From Pseudomonadota bacterium (GTDB lineage Bacteria > Pseudomonadota > Gammaproteobacteria > Pseudomonadales > Pseudomonadaceae), in NCBI GenBank assembly GCA_023431055.1, contig JAEYXX010000048.1, positions 29,956 through 93,955 of the forward strand: a stretch of 64,000 nt of DNA. The letters run 5' to 3'. Positions 27,532-35,423 of the stretch are shown here, one piece after another. Position 1 is the first letter of the stretch, and every line of letters begins with the position of its first letter. The position numbers were made by a program, and so were the translations under genes. A model generated the notes under the pieces. The model was not told where the DNA came from. It did not search any database and saw nothing but the letters and a program-made list of their open reading frames with translations.

Positions 27532-28350
27532 ATGAGCGAACGCATTCTGTCACTGGCAGCCCTGACCGTACTCGAGCTGTCACCACCGGAGATGGTCGAA
27601 GTCGCCGCGCGCGCCGGTTACAGCCATGTTGGCTTGCGCCTGGTGCCGGCCACGCCGGAGGAGCACCACTTCCCGTTGGTAGCCGATGCCGCTCTGCGCG
27701 CGCAGACGTTGCAACGCCTGCGCGACACCGGCGTTCGGGTGCTCGACGTAGAAATACTGCGTCTGAAACCGGATACCCGTGTCGCCGATTTCGAAGCGAT
27801 CCTCGCCGTGGGAGCCGAATGCGGTGCCAGCGAACTGCTGGTGGCCGGCAACGATCCAGACGAGGCACGCCTGACCGACAACTTTGCTGCGCTCTGTGAT
27901 CTGTCCGCGCCGTACGGCCTGCATCCGCACCTGGAGTTCATGCCCTGGACCGACGCTCGCGACCTGCCCCAGGCGGCGCGTATCGTCAACGCGGCGGGGC
28001 GCAGCAATGGTTGCGTACTGGTCGATGCCTTTCACTTCGACCGCTCGGCCTCGCGTCTGCAGGACCTGGCAGCCATGCCTGCCGAACGTTTGCGCTACGC
28101 TCAGTTGTGCGATGTAGCCGGGCCGCGCCCGGATGACATGGCGGAAATCCTGCGCCAGGCGCGCAACGAGCGGCGTTTCCCCGGCGAGGGCGATTGCGAC
28201 CTGCCGGGCTTGCTGCGAACCCTGCCGGCGAACATTCCGCTGAGCCTGGAAATTCCCACTCGGCAATTGCTGGAGCAGGGCGTCAGCGCGTTGCAGCGGG
28301 CCAGCATGGCGCTGGAGAAGACACGGCAGGTGCTTGACCGTCAGTCGTAA
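27532..28350 (+). CDS. TIM-barrel protein, AP-endonuclease-2 family; possible second 3-dehydroshikimate dehydratase
   Basis: The 272-residue single-domain barrel has a metal-site set Glu135, Asp165, His168, Gln191 and Glu240. The same residues sit at 134, 165, 168, 191 and 239 in the QuiC encoded 1.2 kb downstream. It could be a single-domain dehydroshikimate dehydratase (AsbF-like) or a related isomerase; hydroxypyruvate isomerases share the Gln. It follows the Gfo/Idh gene by 13 bp, so the two are likely co-expressed. Confidence 0.85.
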   Translation: MSERILSLAALTVLELSPPEMVEVAARAGYSHVGLRLVPATPEEHHFPLVADAALRAQTLQRLRDTGVRVLDVEILRLKPDTRVADFEAILAVGAECGASELLVAGNDPDEARLTDNFAALCDLSAPYGLHPHLEFMPWTDARDLPQAARIVNAAGRSNGCVLVDAFHFDRSASRLQDLAAMPAERLRYAQLCDVAGPRPDDMAEILRQARNERRFPGEGDCDLPGLLRTLPANIPLSLEIPTRQLLEQGVSALQRASMALEKTRQVLDRQS

Positions 28351-28455
28351 TCCCGCCAGCCGTTGCCGCAGCCGATATAGGCGCTGCTCGGTTGCGGCCT
28401 GTATAGTTAGTTGTCTTGCTATCTTTTTGCGGCGCGTCCGCTTCCCGGGTATTTC

Positions 28456-29340
28456 ATGAGCATCACTCCATTGTCCGGCGCCAATCATCCGCTCAAGGGG
28501 ATCGGCCTGATGGTGCTGGCGACCTTCCTGTTCGCCAGTCACGATGCCATGTCCAAATACCTGTCGGGTTTCTACCCGATCATCCTCATCGTCTGGGCGC
28601 GCTACATGGTGCACACCCTATTGATGGCCGGCATCTTCCTGCCGCAATCCGGCCTGCGTGTGCTGCGCACCAAACGTCCTGGTCTGCAGGTGTTGCGGGC
28701 ACTGTGCCTGCTGGGCGTCAGCCTGCTGTTCACCACCGGCCTGATGTTCATTCCGCTGGCTGAGGCGACCTCGGTGATCTTTCTCGCGCCTTTGCTGGTG
28801 ACCGCGCTGTCGGTGCCGCTACTTGGCGAGCGCGTCAGCGCAGGGCAGTGGGCGGCGGTGATCATCGGCTTCATCGGCGTGCTGATTATCGTGCATCCCG
28901 GCGGCAGCCTGTTCACGCCGGCCGTGCTGCTACCGCTGAGCGCCGCGCTGTGTTTCAGCTTCTATCAGATTCTCACCCGACGTCTGAGCGAAGTGGACAG
29001 TGCCACCACCAGCAACTTCTTCGCTGGCCTGGTCAACACCCTGGTGATGAGCCTGCTGGTGCCGTTCTTCTGGCATGTCCCCAGCATCACCCATGGCCTG
29101 ATGATGCTGGCGCTGGGCGGTTGTGGCATGGCGGCGCATCTGTTGCTGACCCATGCCTTTCGTCACGCGGCCCCGGCGTTGCTGGCCCCATTCGGTTATG
29201 TGCAGATCGTCTTCGCCGGCCTGCTGGGTTTGCTGGTGTTCAAACACACACCCGATACCACGGCGCTGATCGGCATCCTCATCATCTGCCTCAGTGGCCT
29301 CGCGGCCGCCTGGCAGAGCCGGCGACAGTCGCGTAAATAA
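28456..29340 (+). CDS. DMT-superfamily (EamA) transporter
   Basis: This 294-residue membrane protein has ten predicted segments in two EamA repeats. The start at 28456 gives a short N-terminus before the first segment; the frame could extend to 28411. It lies between the TIM-barrel gene and quiC. EamA proteins often export or import small metabolites; the substrate is unknown. Confidence 0.9.
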   Translation: MSITPLSGANHPLKGIGLMVLATFLFASHDAMSKYLSGFYPIILIVWARYMVHTLLMAGIFLPQSGLRVLRTKRPGLQVLRALCLLGVSLLFTTGLMFIPLAEATSVIFLAPLLVTALSVPLLGERVSAGQWAAVIIGFIGVLIIVHPGGSLFTPAVLLPLSAALCFSFYQILTRRLSEVDSATTSNFFAGLVNTLVMSLLVPFFWHVPSITHGLMMLALGGCGMAAHLLLTHAFRHAAPALLAPFGYVQIVFAGLLGLLVFKHTPDTTALIGILIICLSGLAAAWQSRRQSRK

Positions 29341-29345
29341 CCATT

Positions 29346-29381
29346 GTTCGATTATCGAACGGAAAACTAACCAGTTCGTTC
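29346..29381. promoter_or_regulatory. Composite operator upstream of quiC
   Basis: GTTCGATTATCGAAC (29346-29360) is a perfect palindrome. Five bases on, ACTAACCAGTTCGTTC (29366-29381) repeats exactly the inverted element at 25227-25242. The module layout, palindrome plus 16-mer, is the same as before the transporter genes. Confidence 0.65.
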
Positions 29382-29527
29382 ATTTTGAATTGCTGATCTG
29401 CATTGCCCTGCCAATAATCCTGGCTACGAACAATCCATGAGCGCCGACCAACCGGCGAGTGAGGGCTCTGGAGTCTCTCGGTCCCTCACTCTGCCCACCA
29501 CGGCGCCGCCTCAGCCCGGAGCCGTCT

Positions 29528-31435
29528 ATGCAGCGTTCAATTGCCACCGTTTCCCTTAGCGGTACCCTGCCCGAGAAGCTCGAAGCCATTGCTGCTGCCG
29601 GCTTCGACGGTGTGGAAATCTTCGAGAACGACCTGCTCTACTACGACGGCAGCCCCAGCGAAATCCGCAAGCGCTGCGCCGATCTTGGCTTGGCCATCAC
29701 CCTGTTCCAGCCGTTTCGTGATTTCGAAGGCTGTCGCCGCGACCGCCTGCAGCGCAACATTGACCGCGCCGAACGCAAGTTCGACCTGATGCAGGAGCTG
29801 GGCACCGACCTGGTGCTGGTGTGCAGCAACGTCGCCGCCGACTCGCTGGGCGATGATGAAATCCTCATCGATGACTTGCGCCTGCTCGGCGAACGTGCCG
29901 GCGTACGTGGCCTGCGCATCGGTTATGAAGCGCTGGCCTGGGGGCGTCACGTCAACACCTACCAGCAGGTATGGAACCTGGTGCGCCAGGCCGACCATCC
30001 GGCTGTCGGGGTGATCCTCGACAGTTTCCACACCCTGTCGCTCAAGGGCGATCCGGCGGCCATCGCCGATATTCCCGGCGACAAGATCTTCTTCGTGCAG
30101 ATGGCCGATGCGCCGATTCTGGCAATGGACGTGCTGGAGTGGAGTCGACATTTCCGCTGTTTCCCTGGGCAGGGTGAATTCGATCTGGCGGGCTTCCTCG
30201 CTCCCATCCTGCGTAGCGGTTATCGCGGCCCATTGTCGCTGGAGATCTTCAACGATGGATTCCGCGCCGCGCCACCCCGGCAGAACGCCGCCGACGGCCT
30301 GCGCTCGCTGCTCTACCTCGAGGAAAAGACCCACAAGCGACTGGAGAAAGAGGGTCATCAGATCGAGCCGGGCGTGCTCTTCACCCCACCTGCTGCCCAC
30401 CGCTACGACGGCGTCGAGTTTCTCGAGTTCGCTGTCGACGAGGCCGTCGGCGCGCGTCTGTCCGGCTGGTTGGAGCGCCTGGGCTTTGCCCGTGCCGGGC
30501 AGCATCGTTCCAAGGACGTCAGCCTGCTGCGTCAGGGTGATATCAATATCGTGCTCAATGCCGAGCCTTACTCCTTTGCCCACAACTTCTTCGAGTCGCA
30601 CGGCCCTTCGCTCTGCGCCACTGCGCTGCGCGTCAGGAACGGCGCGCAGGCACTGCAGCGTGCCTGCGACTACCGCGGCCAGCCCTATCGGGGCCTGGTC
30701 GGGCCCAACGAGCGGGAAATTCCAGCCGTGCGCGCACCGGACGGTAGCCTGATCTATCTGGTAGAGCAGGGCGGAGAAGGGCAGACCATCTACGACACCG
30801 ATTTCAGCCTCGATGCCAGCGCCCAGGTCAGCGGCGGGCTGCAACGGATCGATCACATGGCGTTGGCGCTGCCGGCCGATTCGCTCGACAGCTGGGTGCT
30901 GTTCTACAAGAGCCTGCTGGATTTCGAGGCCGACGACGAGGTGGTGCTGCCCGATCCCTACGGGCTGGTGAAAAGCCGGGCGATTCGCAGTCGTTGCAGC
31001 TCGATCCGCCTGCCGCTGAACATCTCCGAGAACCGCAACACCGCCATCGCCCATGCGCTTTCCAGCTATCAGGGCTCCGGTGTGCATCACATCGCTTTCT
31101 CTTGCGACGACATCTTCGCCGAGGTGGCGCGGGCCAAGGAAGCCGGCGTTCCGCTGCTGGAGATTCCGCTGAACTACTACGACGACCTGGCCGCACGCTT
31201 CGACTTCGACGACGAGTTCCTCAGCGAGCTGGCCTACTACAACGTGCTCTACGACCGTGATGCCCAGGGTGGCGAGCTGTTCCACGTATACACCGAGCCG
31301 TTCGAGGAGCGCTTCTTCTTCGAAATCATCCAGCGCAAGGGTGGCTACGTGGGCTACGGTGCGGCCAACGTCGCGGTACGCCTGGCGGCCATGGCCAAGG
31401 CGCGCAGCGGCGGTTTGAAGCGGCCGCGGCTGTAA
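29528..31435 (+). CDS. quiC: 3-dehydroshikimate dehydratase fused to an HPPD-like domain
   Basis: QuiC converts 3-dehydroshikimate to protocatechuate. The 635-residue product has an N-terminal TIM barrel with Glu134, Asp165, His168, Gln191 and Glu239, the published metal set of QuiC. A C-terminal 4-hydroxyphenylpyruvate-dioxygenase-like half keeps the iron-ligand triad His443, His521 and Glu599. ATG 29528 gives the usual length; the frame to 29459 is an artefact. It is followed by a TetR gene as in P. aeruginosa. Confidence 0.95.
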   Translation: MQRSIATVSLSGTLPEKLEAIAAAGFDGVEIFENDLLYYDGSPSEIRKRCADLGLAITLFQPFRDFEGCRRDRLQRNIDRAERKFDLMQELGTDLVLVCSNVAADSLGDDEILIDDLRLLGERAGVRGLRIGYEALAWGRHVNTYQQVWNLVRQADHPAVGVILDSFHTLSLKGDPAAIADIPGDKIFFVQMADAPILAMDVLEWSRHFRCFPGQGEFDLAGFLAPILRSGYRGPLSLEIFNDGFRAAPPRQNAADGLRSLLYLEEKTHKRLEKEGHQIEPGVLFTPPAAHRYDGVEFLEFAVDEAVGARLSGWLERLGFARAGQHRSKDVSLLRQGDINIVLNAEPYSFAHNFFESHGPSLCATALRVRNGAQALQRACDYRGQPYRGLVGPNEREIPAVRAPDGSLIYLVEQGGEGQTIYDTDFSLDASAQVSGGLQRIDHMALALPADSLDSWVLFYKSLLDFEADDEVVLPDPYGLVKSRAIRSRCSSIRLPLNISENRNTAIAHALSSYQGSGVHHIAFSCDDIFAEVARAKEAGVPLLEIPLNYYDDLAARFDFDDEFLSELAYYNVLYDRDAQGGELFHVYTEPFEERFFFEIIQRKGGYVGYGAANVAVRLAAMAKARSGGLKRPRL

Positions 31436-31532
31436 GGTGGGCGATGCGGCAACCCTTCGGTTGCCGCTGCACGACGTCTGTGCGGCCTGCCATAATCCGC
31501 ACTACCAATACCTATAAAAAGACCATTGCCGT

Positions 31533-32204
31533 ATGACCGAAGCCGTTGCCAACCTGGCCACCCAACCTACCGAGGTGGTGCGCAAGGTACGTAAGAACAA
31601 TCCGGAGAAGACCCGCGAGAGCATTCTCCAGGCCGCCATCACGGAGTTCGTCCAGCAGGGCCTGTCCGGGGCTCGCGTGGATGCCATCGCCGAGCGTACC
31701 GCGACCTCGAAGCGGATGATCTACTACTACTTCGGCAGCAAGGAGCAGCTCTACCTCGAGGTACTGGTCAAACTCTACGGTGACATTCGCGGTACCGAGA
31801 GTCGCCTCGACCTGGCGTCCCTGCCGCCGGTGCTGGCGATCCGCAGGCTGGTGGAGTTCACCTTCGATCACCACGACCGCAACGTCGACTTCGTGCGAAT
31901 CGTCAGTATCGAGAACATCCACTACGGTGAGTACGTCAAGCAGTCACCGGCCATCCGCCAGATGAGCAACGTGGTGCTCGATACCCTCGGCAAGACCTTG
32001 CGGCGCGGTGCGCAAGAGGGCGTGTTCCGCCCGGGTATCGATGTGCTCGACGTGCACCTGCTGATCAGCTCGTTCTGCTTCTATCGGGTGTCCAACCGCC
32101 ACACCTTCGGTGAAATCTTCCAGATCGACCTGCCTGACGAACAGGTCAAGCAACGCCACAAGACGATGATCTGCGACGCCGTGCTGCGTTATATCCAGGG
32201 CTGA
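31533..32204 (+). CDS. TetR-family regulator of the quinate/shikimate genes
   Basis: This 223-residue protein has a TetR DNA-binding domain at about 25-75 (ILQAAITEFVQQG, then MIYYYFGSKEQLY). The gene order quiC-tetR-aroE-aroQ matches P. aeruginosa PA0242-PA0245. It likely binds the ACTAAC-type sites before quiC, tctB and aroQ; this is inference. Confidence 0.9.
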   Translation: MTEAVANLATQPTEVVRKVRKNNPEKTRESILQAAITEFVQQGLSGARVDAIAERTATSKRMIYYYFGSKEQLYLEVLVKLYGDIRGTESRLDLASLPPVLAIRRLVEFTFDHHDRNVDFVRIVSIENIHYGEYVKQSPAIRQMSNVVLDTLGKTLRRGAQEGVFRPGIDVLDVHLLISSFCFYRVSNRHTFGEIFQIDLPDEQVKQRHKTMICDAVLRYIQG

Positions 32205-32213
32205 GCAGATATG

Positions 32214-32253
32214 AAAAGGCCCCTGGCAGGGTTGTCGCTGCCAGGGGCCTTTT
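32214..32253. terminator. Bidirectional terminator between tetR-type gene and aroE
   Basis: AAAAGGCCCCTGGCA and TGCCAGGGGCCTTTT form a perfect 15-bp stem with a 10-base loop. A/T runs at both ends serve both convergent genes. Confidence 0.93.
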
Positions 32254-32264
32254 CATGCGTGGGC

Positions 32265-33116
32265 TCAGAAGCTGGCGAAGTGCGCCTGCATGCGTTCGGC
32301 ATCGGCCGGGCGGCCGCTGAACAGCTCGAACGCCTTGACCGCCTGGAACACCGCCATGGTCCCGCCATCCAGCGTGTGGCAGCCTAGCGCGCGGGCGTGA
32401 CGCAACAGTTCGGTCTCCAGCGGGAAATAGATGATCTCCGCGACCCACAACCCAGCGTGCAGCAGCTCCACCGGAAGTGGCGTACCTGGCAGCTTGGCCA
32501 TGCCGACCGGGGTGGTGTTGACCAGGCCGTCGGCTGCGGCGACTTCGCAGGCCAGGTCCTCACCTGCGACGGCGCGCTCGCTACCAAAGTGAGCATTGAG
32601 GTTGTCCGCCAGAGCCTGGGCGCGGCCTGGCTCTACTTCGAAAATGCACAGGCGCTCCACGCCTTCGGCAAGCAGGGCATGCGCCACGGCTGCACCGGCC
32701 CCCCCTGCGCCCATCTGCACCACGCGACGGCGGTCCACGTTGGGCAGGCCACGCCTAAAGCCCTCGGCGAAGCCCAGGCAGTCGGTGTTGTGGCCGACGC
32801 GCTTGCCGTCCTTGAGCACCACGGTGTTCACCGCGCCAATGCCACGCGCCTCGCTCGACAGCTCGTCGAGCAGCGGGATGATCGCCTGCTTGGCCGGGAA
32901 GGTGATGTTGAGGCCGGTAAAGCCCATATGCTGCGCCGCATCAAGCAGGCTTGGCAAAGCATCGAGGTCGAGGCCCAACTGTTCGAGGTCGATCAGGCGG
33001 TAGAGGTAGCGCAGCCCCTGCGCATCGCCTTCGCGTTCGTGCATGGCTGGCGTGCGGGAGGCCTGGATACCCTTGCCGATAAGGCCGGCGAGGATGCCAC
33101 TGGTAACGGAGGACAT
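32265..33116 (-). CDS. Shikimate/quinate dehydrogenase-like protein (catabolic AroE paralogue)
   Basis: This 283-residue AroE-fold enzyme has catalytic Lys76 (NITFPAK), Asp112 (HNTDCLGF) and a nucleotide loop GAGGAG at 136-141. The substrate-binding motif is SRTP (20-23), not the SxSP of biosynthetic AroE, which suggests one of the paralogue classes. With aroQ and quiC it likely oxidises shikimate or quinate to the 3-dehydro form. Confidence 0.9.
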   Translation of the reverse strand: MSSVTSGILAGLIGKGIQASRTPAMHEREGDAQGLRYLYRLIDLEQLGLDLDALPSLLDAAQHMGFTGLNITFPAKQAIIPLLDELSSEARGIGAVNTVVLKDGKRVGHNTDCLGFAEGFRRGLPNVDRRRVVQMGAGGAGAAVAHALLAEGVERLCIFEVEPGRAQALADNLNAHFGSERAVAGEDLACEVAAADGLVNTTPVGMAKLPGTPLPVELLHAGLWVAEIIYFPLETELLRHARALGCHTLDGGTMAVFQAVKAFELFSGRPADAERMQAHFASF

Positions 33117-33121
33117 GCTTC

Positions 33122-33562
33122 TTAACCCTTGAGCGATTGAGCGAAGTACTGCAGACCCAGTCGGTAGCCCTGACTACCGAGCCCGCAAATGACACCGACG
33201 GCGATCGGCGAGACGAACGAGTGATGACGGAACGGCTCACGTTTGTGCACGTTGGACAGATGCACCTCGATGACCGGCAGTTCGCTGGCCACCAGGGCAT
33301 CGCGGATGGCCACCGAGGTATGGGTCCAGGCCGCCGGGTTGATCAGGATGCCGGCGCAGCGCCCACGCGCGGCATGAATCCAGTCGAGCAGTTCACCTTC
33401 GTTATTGGTCTGACGAAACTCGATCTTCAAGCCGTGTTCGGCGGCCGTGTCTGCGCAGAGTTGGGAGATGTCGGCTAGGGTCTCATGCCCGTAGGTGGCC
33501 GGTTCGCGCGTGCCGAGCAGGTTCAGATTGGGGCCATTGAGTACCAGAATGCAGGGCGTCAT
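33122..33562 (-). CDS. aroQ: Type II 3-dehydroquinate dehydratase
   Basis: This 146-residue enzyme interconverts 3-dehydroquinate and 3-dehydroshikimate. It has Tyr24 (ATYGHE), Asn75, His81, His101 and Arg112, the type II active-site set. It starts 5 bp upstream of aroE on the minus strand, forming a catabolic pair. A biosynthetic copy is expected elsewhere in the genome. Confidence 0.96.
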   Translation of the reverse strand: MTPCILVLNGPNLNLLGTREPATYGHETLADISQLCADTAAEHGLKIEFRQTNNEGELLDWIHAARGRCAGILINPAAWTHTSVAIRDALVASELPVIEVHLSNVHKREPFRHHSFVSPIAVGVICGLGSQGYRLGLQYFAQSLKG

Positions 33563-33833
33563 GGGCTGTCTCTTGTTGTTGTGACGTGACAGCGAGAAAA
33601 ATGTACTAACTGGTTAATCCAGTCAATTGCGCGGCCTGCTCAGGGCCACTGACGAGCGCCGAAAAATATCTGAATAAAGTCTGAAAGCCAGGAATGGCAA
33701 GGCTTTTAAGCATCCAAGTCTGGATGATGTCTGTGCACAAAATGGTGCGATTATCGGATGCCGTAGGTGTGAGATGCAGGCGGCTGCATGGAAATGAGCG
33801 CTGTAAACCTTGTTCAGGGCGGGAGGCAGGCAT
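33563..33833. other. Non-coding region upstream of aroQ with operator-like site
   Basis: This is a 271-base stretch, the main part of the aroQ-ppa gap, with no convincing gene. ACTAACTGGTTAAT at 33605-33618 resembles the ACTAACCAGTT sites at 25242-25227 and 29366. It is placed 43 bp before aroQ, so it may be the TetR operator of aroQ-aroE. Nothing else was seen. Confidence 0.55.
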
Positions 33834-33860
33834 AAAAAAGCCGGCTTGTGGCCGGCTTTT
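33834..33860. terminator. Terminator after ppa
   Basis: AAAAAAGCCGGCTTGTGGCC and the following GGCTTTT form a GC hairpin flanked by A and T runs. It serves ppa on the minus strand. Confidence 0.85.
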
Positions 33861-33876
33861 CGGAGGTGGTCAGGGC

Positions 33877-34404
33877 TTATTTTTGATAAGCCGCGACTGC
33901 CTTGTTGATCAGGCTGCGGGCTTCTTCAGCGCCGCCCCAGCCTTCTACCTTGACCCACTTGCCCTTCTCGAGATCCTTGTAGTTCTCGAAGAAATGCTTG
34001 ATCTGCTCGATCAGCAGCGCGGGCAGGTCGGTGTATTCCTGAACGTCCTTGTACAGAACGGTCAGCTTATCGTGCGGAACCGCTACCAACTTGGCGTCGC
34101 CGCCGGCTTCGTCGCTCATGTGCAGTACGCCGACCGGACGGGCGCGGATCACCGAACCCGGCGCTACCGGGTAGGGAGTCACGACCAGTACGTCGAGGGG
34201 GTCGCCGTCGTCAGCCAGAGTGTGCGGGATGAAACCGTAGTTGGCCGGGTAGAACATCGGGGTCGCCATGAAGCGGTCGACCATCAGGCAGTCACTGTCA
34301 TGGTCGATCTCGTATTTGATCGGCGCATGGTTGGCCGGGATTTCGATGGCAACGTAGATGTCGTTCGGCAGGTCTTTACCAGCCGGGATCTTGCTGTAGC
34401 TCAT
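33877..34404 (-). CDS. ppa: Inorganic pyrophosphatase
   Basis: This cytoplasmic family I pyrophosphatase has 175 residues and the metal-binding [10 protein letters not shown] motif. ATG 34404 has GGGAG eight bases upstream; an extension to 34443 is rejected. Single-gene unit with its own terminator. Confidence 0.97.
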   Translation of the reverse strand: MSYSKIPAGKDLPNDIYVAIEIPANHAPIKYEIDHDSDCLMVDRFMATPMFYPANYGFIPHTLADDGDPLDVLVVTPYPVAPGSVIRARPVGVLHMSDEAGGDAKLVAVPHDKLTVLYKDVQEYTDLPALLIEQIKHFFENYKDLEKGKWVKVEGWGGAEEARSLINKAVAAYQK

Positions 34405-34481
34405 GGGGGAACTCCCAGGAAGGGCCAAAAAAGTGGGGCGCATTATAGGCGGATTCGCATGGCGTTACTACGCCACGTGAA

Positions 34482-35309
34482 TCAGCCATTGGTCGCGGTT
34501 TCGACCGTCTCGTAGTCGGGGTGTTCCGCCTGCAGGCGCTGCAATCGGGCGAGGGTGTCCTGGCGGTAGAACAGCGCCAGTTGCCGGTAGACCTCGGGAA
34601 AGGCCGCGGCCAGCAGATCCGGGGCGCTGAAGAAGTATTCGCTGGTCACGGCGAAGAATTCCGCCGGGTCTTCGGCGGCGTACGGGTCGATGGCGGTTTC
34701 CGCCTCGGGGTTGGCGTCCAGCTCGGCGTTCAATGCGTCATAGGCGCTCTGCATGGCGTGGGCCCAGTCCTGCACGCGCATGTCGCGGTGCAGCGGCGGC
34801 AGGCCGTTGGCGCCGCCTTCGAGCATGTCCAGCTTGTGCGCCAGTTCGTGGATCACCAGGTTGTAGCCTTCCCAGCCGCCGCTCGCCTCGACACCGGGCC
34901 AGGCGAGGATCACCGGCCCTTGCTGCCAGGCTTCGCCGCTGCGTGCGTCGTCCCATTCGTGTTCGATGCCGCTGGCGTCGCGGTGGCGTTGCGGGCTGAG
35001 GAAGTCATCGGGGTAGAGCACGATCTCGTGAAAGCCCTGATACCAGTCCAGATCGCCCAGGTGCAGGAGCGGCAACTGCGCCTGGGCGGCCAGCAGCAGG
35101 TGCTCGACCGGGCCGAGCTGCAGACCGGGCAGGGCCGTCAGGTGCTTTTCATGCAGGAACAGTACGGCGCGCTCGCGAAGCTGCTGCTCCTCGCGTTCGT
35201 CGAGACCATCGAGAATCGGCAGGCGTCTGCGTACCTCCGCCCAGTGGGCAGGGTCGACAGGGTTGCGTTCGAGGGTGCGACGACGGCGCCAGGCCTTGAA
35301 GGACCACAT
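34482..35309 (-). CDS. MtfA-like zinc-dependent peptidase
   Basis: This 275-residue protein has a zincin HELAH motif at 154-158 and the pattern of MtfA, the E. coli protein that interacts with the Mlc regulator. The start at 35309 (MWSFKAW) was chosen since the longer frame reads into the promoter region. Cytosolic role in this organism unknown. Confidence 0.88.
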   Translation of the reverse strand: MWSFKAWRRRRTLERNPVDPAHWAEVRRRLPILDGLDEREEQQLRERAVLFLHEKHLTALPGLQLGPVEHLLLAAQAQLPLLHLGDLDWYQGFHEIVLYPDDFLSPQRHRDASGIEHEWDDARSGEAWQQGPVILAWPGVEASGGWEGYNLVIHELAHKLDMLEGGANGLPPLHRDMRVQDWAHAMQSAYDALNAELDANPEAETAIDPYAAEDPAEFFAVTSEYFFSAPDLLAAAFPEVYRQLALFYRQDTLARLQRLQAEHPDYETVETATNG

Positions 35310-35423
35310 GCATGCAGGCTCGTTGGAAACATTCGGCCACCATAAGGGGGCCCGGTCCTGGCGACAAGTCGGCACAAAGGCTGCAACGCTACCGGCAGCT
35401 TCGCTGCAGCAGGAGGGCTGAGC

